Shown: positions 61,046 to 64,000 of the stretch, piece by piece | How the letters are laid out: each line of letters begins with the position of its first letter | Numbering within the stretch: the stretch's first letter is position 1 | DNA from: Euborellia annulipes | Taxonomy: Eukaryota > Arthropoda > Insecta > Dermaptera > Anisolabididae | Direction: 5' to 3' | DNA: 64,000 nt | Assembly: GCA_023213315.1 (NCBI GenBank) | Contig: JAKCPI010031695.1 | Coordinates: 167,863-231,862, forward strand | Notes under the pieces: model-generated | Databases searched by the model: none | What the model was told of the DNA's origin: nothing | Seen by the model: only the letters and a program-made list of their open reading frames with translations | Position numbers and translations under genes: made by a program

Positions 61046-61386
61046 TAAAAATCTGGTGTGATTGGTCGCACAGCACACAAATTTCTAGTAATCGAAAGTT
61101 GTGTTCTGCGCTTGGTCACACCATTTTTTTGTGACGACATATATTTAGTTTCCGACAGTATGGTACATTCGAATTTCAAGATGTAAAATTTATAAGTATG
61201 GGAAAATATTTATATTTTGTTGCCATAGAAACAATTTCTCCTGTCTTTCCTATGAAGTACTATTGGTCTTGAGAAGATTTCAATGGCAAAATAAGAATAT
61301 CCGTTTTAAAGAGCATCTAAAAAATAATTGATTTTTGAATTTTAATCAAAATCGTTGGAGCGAATTTTGAGAAAATCGAAAACAAT
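61046..61386 (-). mobile_element. Double-hairpin element, half copy
   Basis: The CTGGTGTGAT-type hairpin is at 61050-61132. The body continues to GTTGGAGCGAATTTTGAG, then stops. The TATA hairpin half is absent. It lies 190 bp from the start of the next copy in the same orientation. Confidence 0.65.
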
Positions 61387-61577
61387 ATTTATTAGAAATG
61401 TCGTGGCCACAGGTGTCGAGGAAGAGTTGTAGATGTAAATAGGAATTAAAAGTGAGCGAAAACGAGAAATAAATTACACTACAACTTACATTACAACTAC
61501 AAATAAGAAGACTGAGGCATGACAAGACATTTTGAATATTTTTTTCGTTTAAGGACATAATTCTTTTTAAAAATACA

Positions 61578-62414
61578 AAAATCTGGTGTGACTGGCGCAC
61601 AGCACACAACTTTCTCTTACCTTCGATAATCGAAAGTTGTGTTCTGTGCTTGTCACACCAGATTTTTCGTGTCGACATATATTTAGTTTCCGCCGATATA
61701 TTAGAATTAAAGAGGTAATTTTTTTTTTTTTTTTTTTTTTAACATTCACACTCACACACACATTCACACAGTCTTTTCGGCAACTTAGGCCATATAAGAC
61801 TTTTACGATAACCGTTGTAATTAAATATATCAATTTGGGGTCCAAGCATTTCTATTTAAGCCATCTGGTATCCAAATGGCTTAAATAAAATCATCGGGCT
61901 GCCTGGGTCCGAACCCGCTAAGTTTGGTATAGGAGGTAGGCACGCTACCTACTACGCCAGACCCGAGGGGGGGGGGCGAGGTAAAATTTATAAGTAACGG
62001 AACATATTTAAATTTTGTTACCATGACAACCATTTCTCCTATCTTCTCTATGGAGTACAAGAGTAAAGTGGTCTTCACAAAATGAGAATATACATTTTAT
62101 AGATAATCTAAAAAATAATTGATTTTTGAATTTAAAAAAAAATCGTTGGAGCAAATTTAGAGAAAATCGAAAAAAAAACGGAGAAAGTGCATCAGTAAAG
62201 TACTAGTACTCTTTGGTCGATTTTGTTCAAAAGCTTCGTGTCACAGACACACAGGCAGACACACAGACAGACCATGTCACGAAAACCACTTTTTTGGATT
62301 CAGGGGACCTCAAAACGTGAAAATCCATCAAAATCTCGACATCGAATTTTTGACATGAATCAAATACTTTCTCTCTCTATATATTAACATATATATAGAG
62401 GTAAGAGAAAGTAA
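61578..62414 (-). mobile_element. Double-hairpin element with a full SINE inserted
   Basis: The CTGGTGTGAC hairpin is at 61580-61668. The body is broken by a SINE at 61719-61977 and resumes with TTGTTACCATGACAACC, the GTACTAGTACTCTTTGG block and the AGACAGACCATGTC run. The TATA hairpin with AGGTAAGAGAAAGTA ends at 62414. Confidence 0.75.
61719..61977 (-). mobile_element. Full-length tRNA-headed SINE with target duplication
   Basis: Flanked by GAGGTAA at 61712-61718 and 61978-61984. Read on the minus strand: a tRNA-like head (GCCCTCGGG in related copies, B-box-like GGGTTCGGACCC), a short palindrome (TTAAGCCATTTGG/CCAAATGGCTTAA), a tail block GGCCTAAGTTGCCGAAAAGA, a GTGTGAGTGTGAATG run and a poly-A end (T-run on plus). 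Confidence 0.8.
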
Positions 62415-63704
62415 AAAATAACCAATGAACAATTAACAATACAAAACTAAATACCCAGGATAATTTTGTGATTGAAACATTTGTATATTGCATATTGATA
62501 TTTAAAAAAAATGTTTTTATTGTTTTAAACAAAAGAATGTTTTATTCAAATATTTAAGTATTTAAAAAAAAAAAATATTTATTTTAATGGTAAGTTTACT
62601 GGTAAATATGTAATTTCAATTCGTTTAAAAGTCAAAAGATGGAGAGCATGAACTCTAAGAAAATTTCTGTGTTAATACCTCATTAAGTCTATATTATTTC
62701 AAGAGAAGCTTAATAATTATATTAAAAATACCAGAAGAGATAATCAAAGCGACGTGCCAACATTTAAACGAAATAAATAATAGTAAGAGATATTTGACAT
62801 TCCGACACAAATGAGATGGCAGTCGTCTGTCTGTCTGTTACCCTCCGTCAATATTTTTGCTCGGTCGAGCGTCAAAAATTTTCACTAAACTCACGAACCG
62901 AGATGACGGAAATGTTTATAATTACACTTTCGAATAAATTTAGACCTAAATATGAGGAAATGCTATTCCAAGAAACACAGAGAAAATATAGTGAATGTAA
63001 AGGTCCTGGCTGTCAAAAATACGGACGGAAAGACGGAAAGAATCACGAACTATTTTCGTGTTTCTTATAAATTGGGGAAACAAGATTATCTATTCAACTA
63101 TTTAGTAATGTAAGAAATGATAATCCTTTATAAAATTAATACAATATCTCGCGCTTGCCGATATACCTTAGTACATGCATGGAAAATCTCACTCCTTGAC
63201 TAAATTGTACTGTATTTTACCCTGCCCAATTGAACGAGAATTCTATTTACAACGAAGCATTTATGAACATTGTTTATTCTTTGATTATGAAGATGCTGGT
63301 CCGGTGAGTAGATAGACTCTACTAAAAAAATGGAGAAATGTAAATAATTTTCCTCTCGGATAAAAAAGTTCCAAAAAAGAAAAATATGTTAGAAGATTAA
63401 TTTCGACGAAAACAAGCAAGGGCTTATTCTACTGTGTATTTAAGAGTAACATTTCCTGATAATTAAATGGTATAAATTTAGAGAATGATATTTAAAGTAA
63501 ACTCAGCCAGGCTTGTATTTATTTAACCAAGAACAGCGAGGCTTATTTCGATTTGATTTTATCATTAAAAACGATTGCGGTTTTGTTCTTAAAATTTTAG
63601 AGGTCAAAATGCGGAAAAAAACTTTCAAAATATTTACATTCTAAAATTGTTTTACCTCATCAAAGTATAAATATATTTTAAAGGTTTTCCTCGTCAGATA
63701 GGTC

Positions 63705-63766
63705 AGGGAAGTCATACGATTTAATATTTTTAAGGGAGGCGTTGTAACAAAGTTTGGAAACCACTG
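63705..63766 (-). repeat. hAT-like terminal sequence
   Basis: On the minus strand it begins CAGTGGTTTCCAAACTTTGT, a standard hAT end. Only this end is recognised. Comparable single ends: 2630-2700 (AGAGGTCCCCAAACTTTTTT) and 12028-12095 (TTCCCAAAGTGTGGGTCGCG). Confidence 0.5.
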
Positions 63767-63787
63767 TTTTAAGCTATAGACAAAAAA

Positions 63788-63967
63788 ATATGGGCGCCTG
63801 GTCATGTTGGGGTCAATGGGAATGAGAGGGCGGACCTAGGAACGAAAAAATTGTCAAGAATTGCTCACTATAAAATTGTTAAGTGCGAAGCTGTAAGAAG
63901 TGTTAGATTGCAGCGTAACTTGGCCGGAGTACTAGGCAGAGATTTGGGTAGGTTAATTAATTTTTGA
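63788..63967 (+). pseudogene. LINE-type RNase H domain remnant
   Basis: An open stretch of 59 codons ending in TGA begins IWAPGHVGVNGNERADLGTK. W-x-PGH-x-G-x-x-GNE-x-AD is the classic C-terminal block of the RNase H domain in the pol ORF of non-LTR retrotransposons, with the catalytic Asp in the final AD. An in-frame TAA at 63770-63772 shows the upstream part is lost or broken. The fragment runs close to the window edge, and more of the element may lie beyond it. Confidence 0.75.
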
Positions 63968-64000
63968 CAGACGAATATTTGATAAGACCTATTATTTTCT

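Larger units (their letters stand above)
46641..64000. other. Intergenic region upstream of abLIM
   Basis: Mostly transposon-derived and AT-rich. Stretches 48.2-49.5, 51.0-53.3, 56.3-57.7 and 62.4-63.6 kb hold nothing I can assign. Open frames here (for example 51106-51342, 62816-63070) lack recognisable domains and have AT-driven composition. Confidence 0.5.

Noticed and set aside
62816..63070. 84-codon plus-strand frame
   Set aside because: No domain recognised, begins in a GTCTGTCTGTC run, and no splice context; not enough to call a gene.
1..64000. CRISPR arrays, operons, prophage or plasmid features
   Set aside because: The window is eukaryotic: spliced gene, SINEs, MITEs. The repeats are not regularly spaced arrays.

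Overview
The window is a piece of a eukaryotic, very AT-rich, repeat-dense animal genome. Its one clearly readable gene has GT-AG introns, and its protein looks most like the arthropod form of its family (actin-binding LIM protein, abLIM/Unc-115). I read the organism as an arthropod, or at least an ecdysozoan, but cannot name the order. There are no bacterial features: no operons, no ribosome binding sites.

The gene lies on the minus strand from its start codon at 46402 to its stop codon at 2377. I assembled 18 coding positions exon by exon from splice sites and protein homology. All intron phases agree, and the joined reading frame closes exactly (896 or 898 codons before the stop). The order is: a Ser/Thr/Ala-rich first exon, a 20.9 kb first intron, four LIM zinc domains (exons 2-7), a long Ser/Pro-rich linker (exons 7-17), and a C-terminal villin headpiece (exons 17-18). 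Position 14 holds two similar exons, 14A and 14B. Only one can be used without breaking the frame, so they look mutually exclusive. Exons 10-13 all have phase 1-1 boundaries and could be skipped singly or together.

Layout: 1-2376 is AT-rich 3' flank with the 3' UTR. 2377-25277 holds exons 18 to 2, with repeats in the introns. 25278-46128 is intron 1, filled with transposon debris. 46129-46402 is coding exon 1, followed by a probable promoter. 46403-64000 is upstream intergenic DNA full of repeats, with one possible small first exon on the plus strand near 59258, a decayed Harbinger-type transposase (53.5 kb) and a LINE-type RNase H remnant (63.8 kb).

The accessory DNA is the unusual part. 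(1) Many long inverted-repeat insertions carry hammerhead-ribozyme-like cores (CTGANGA, stem II, GAAAC, then GTC/GTT), usually followed within about 40 nt by AATAAA. Several keep pairing stems I and II. Two insertions have long flanking target duplications, and some copies are in the sense direction of the abLIM pre-mRNA. The cores resemble those of Penelope-like retroelements and retrozymes. (2) A roughly 0.6 kb non-autonomous element occurs in at least 12 whole or partial copies. It has a different hairpin at each end, and both hairpins contain the same 14-mer, whose complement is a perfect splice-donor consensus. (3) A modular tRNA-headed SINE family mixes heads, middles and a common tail. 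(4) Several short hAT-like elements keep 8-bp target duplications. Elements are nested in each other, which gives a relative insertion order.
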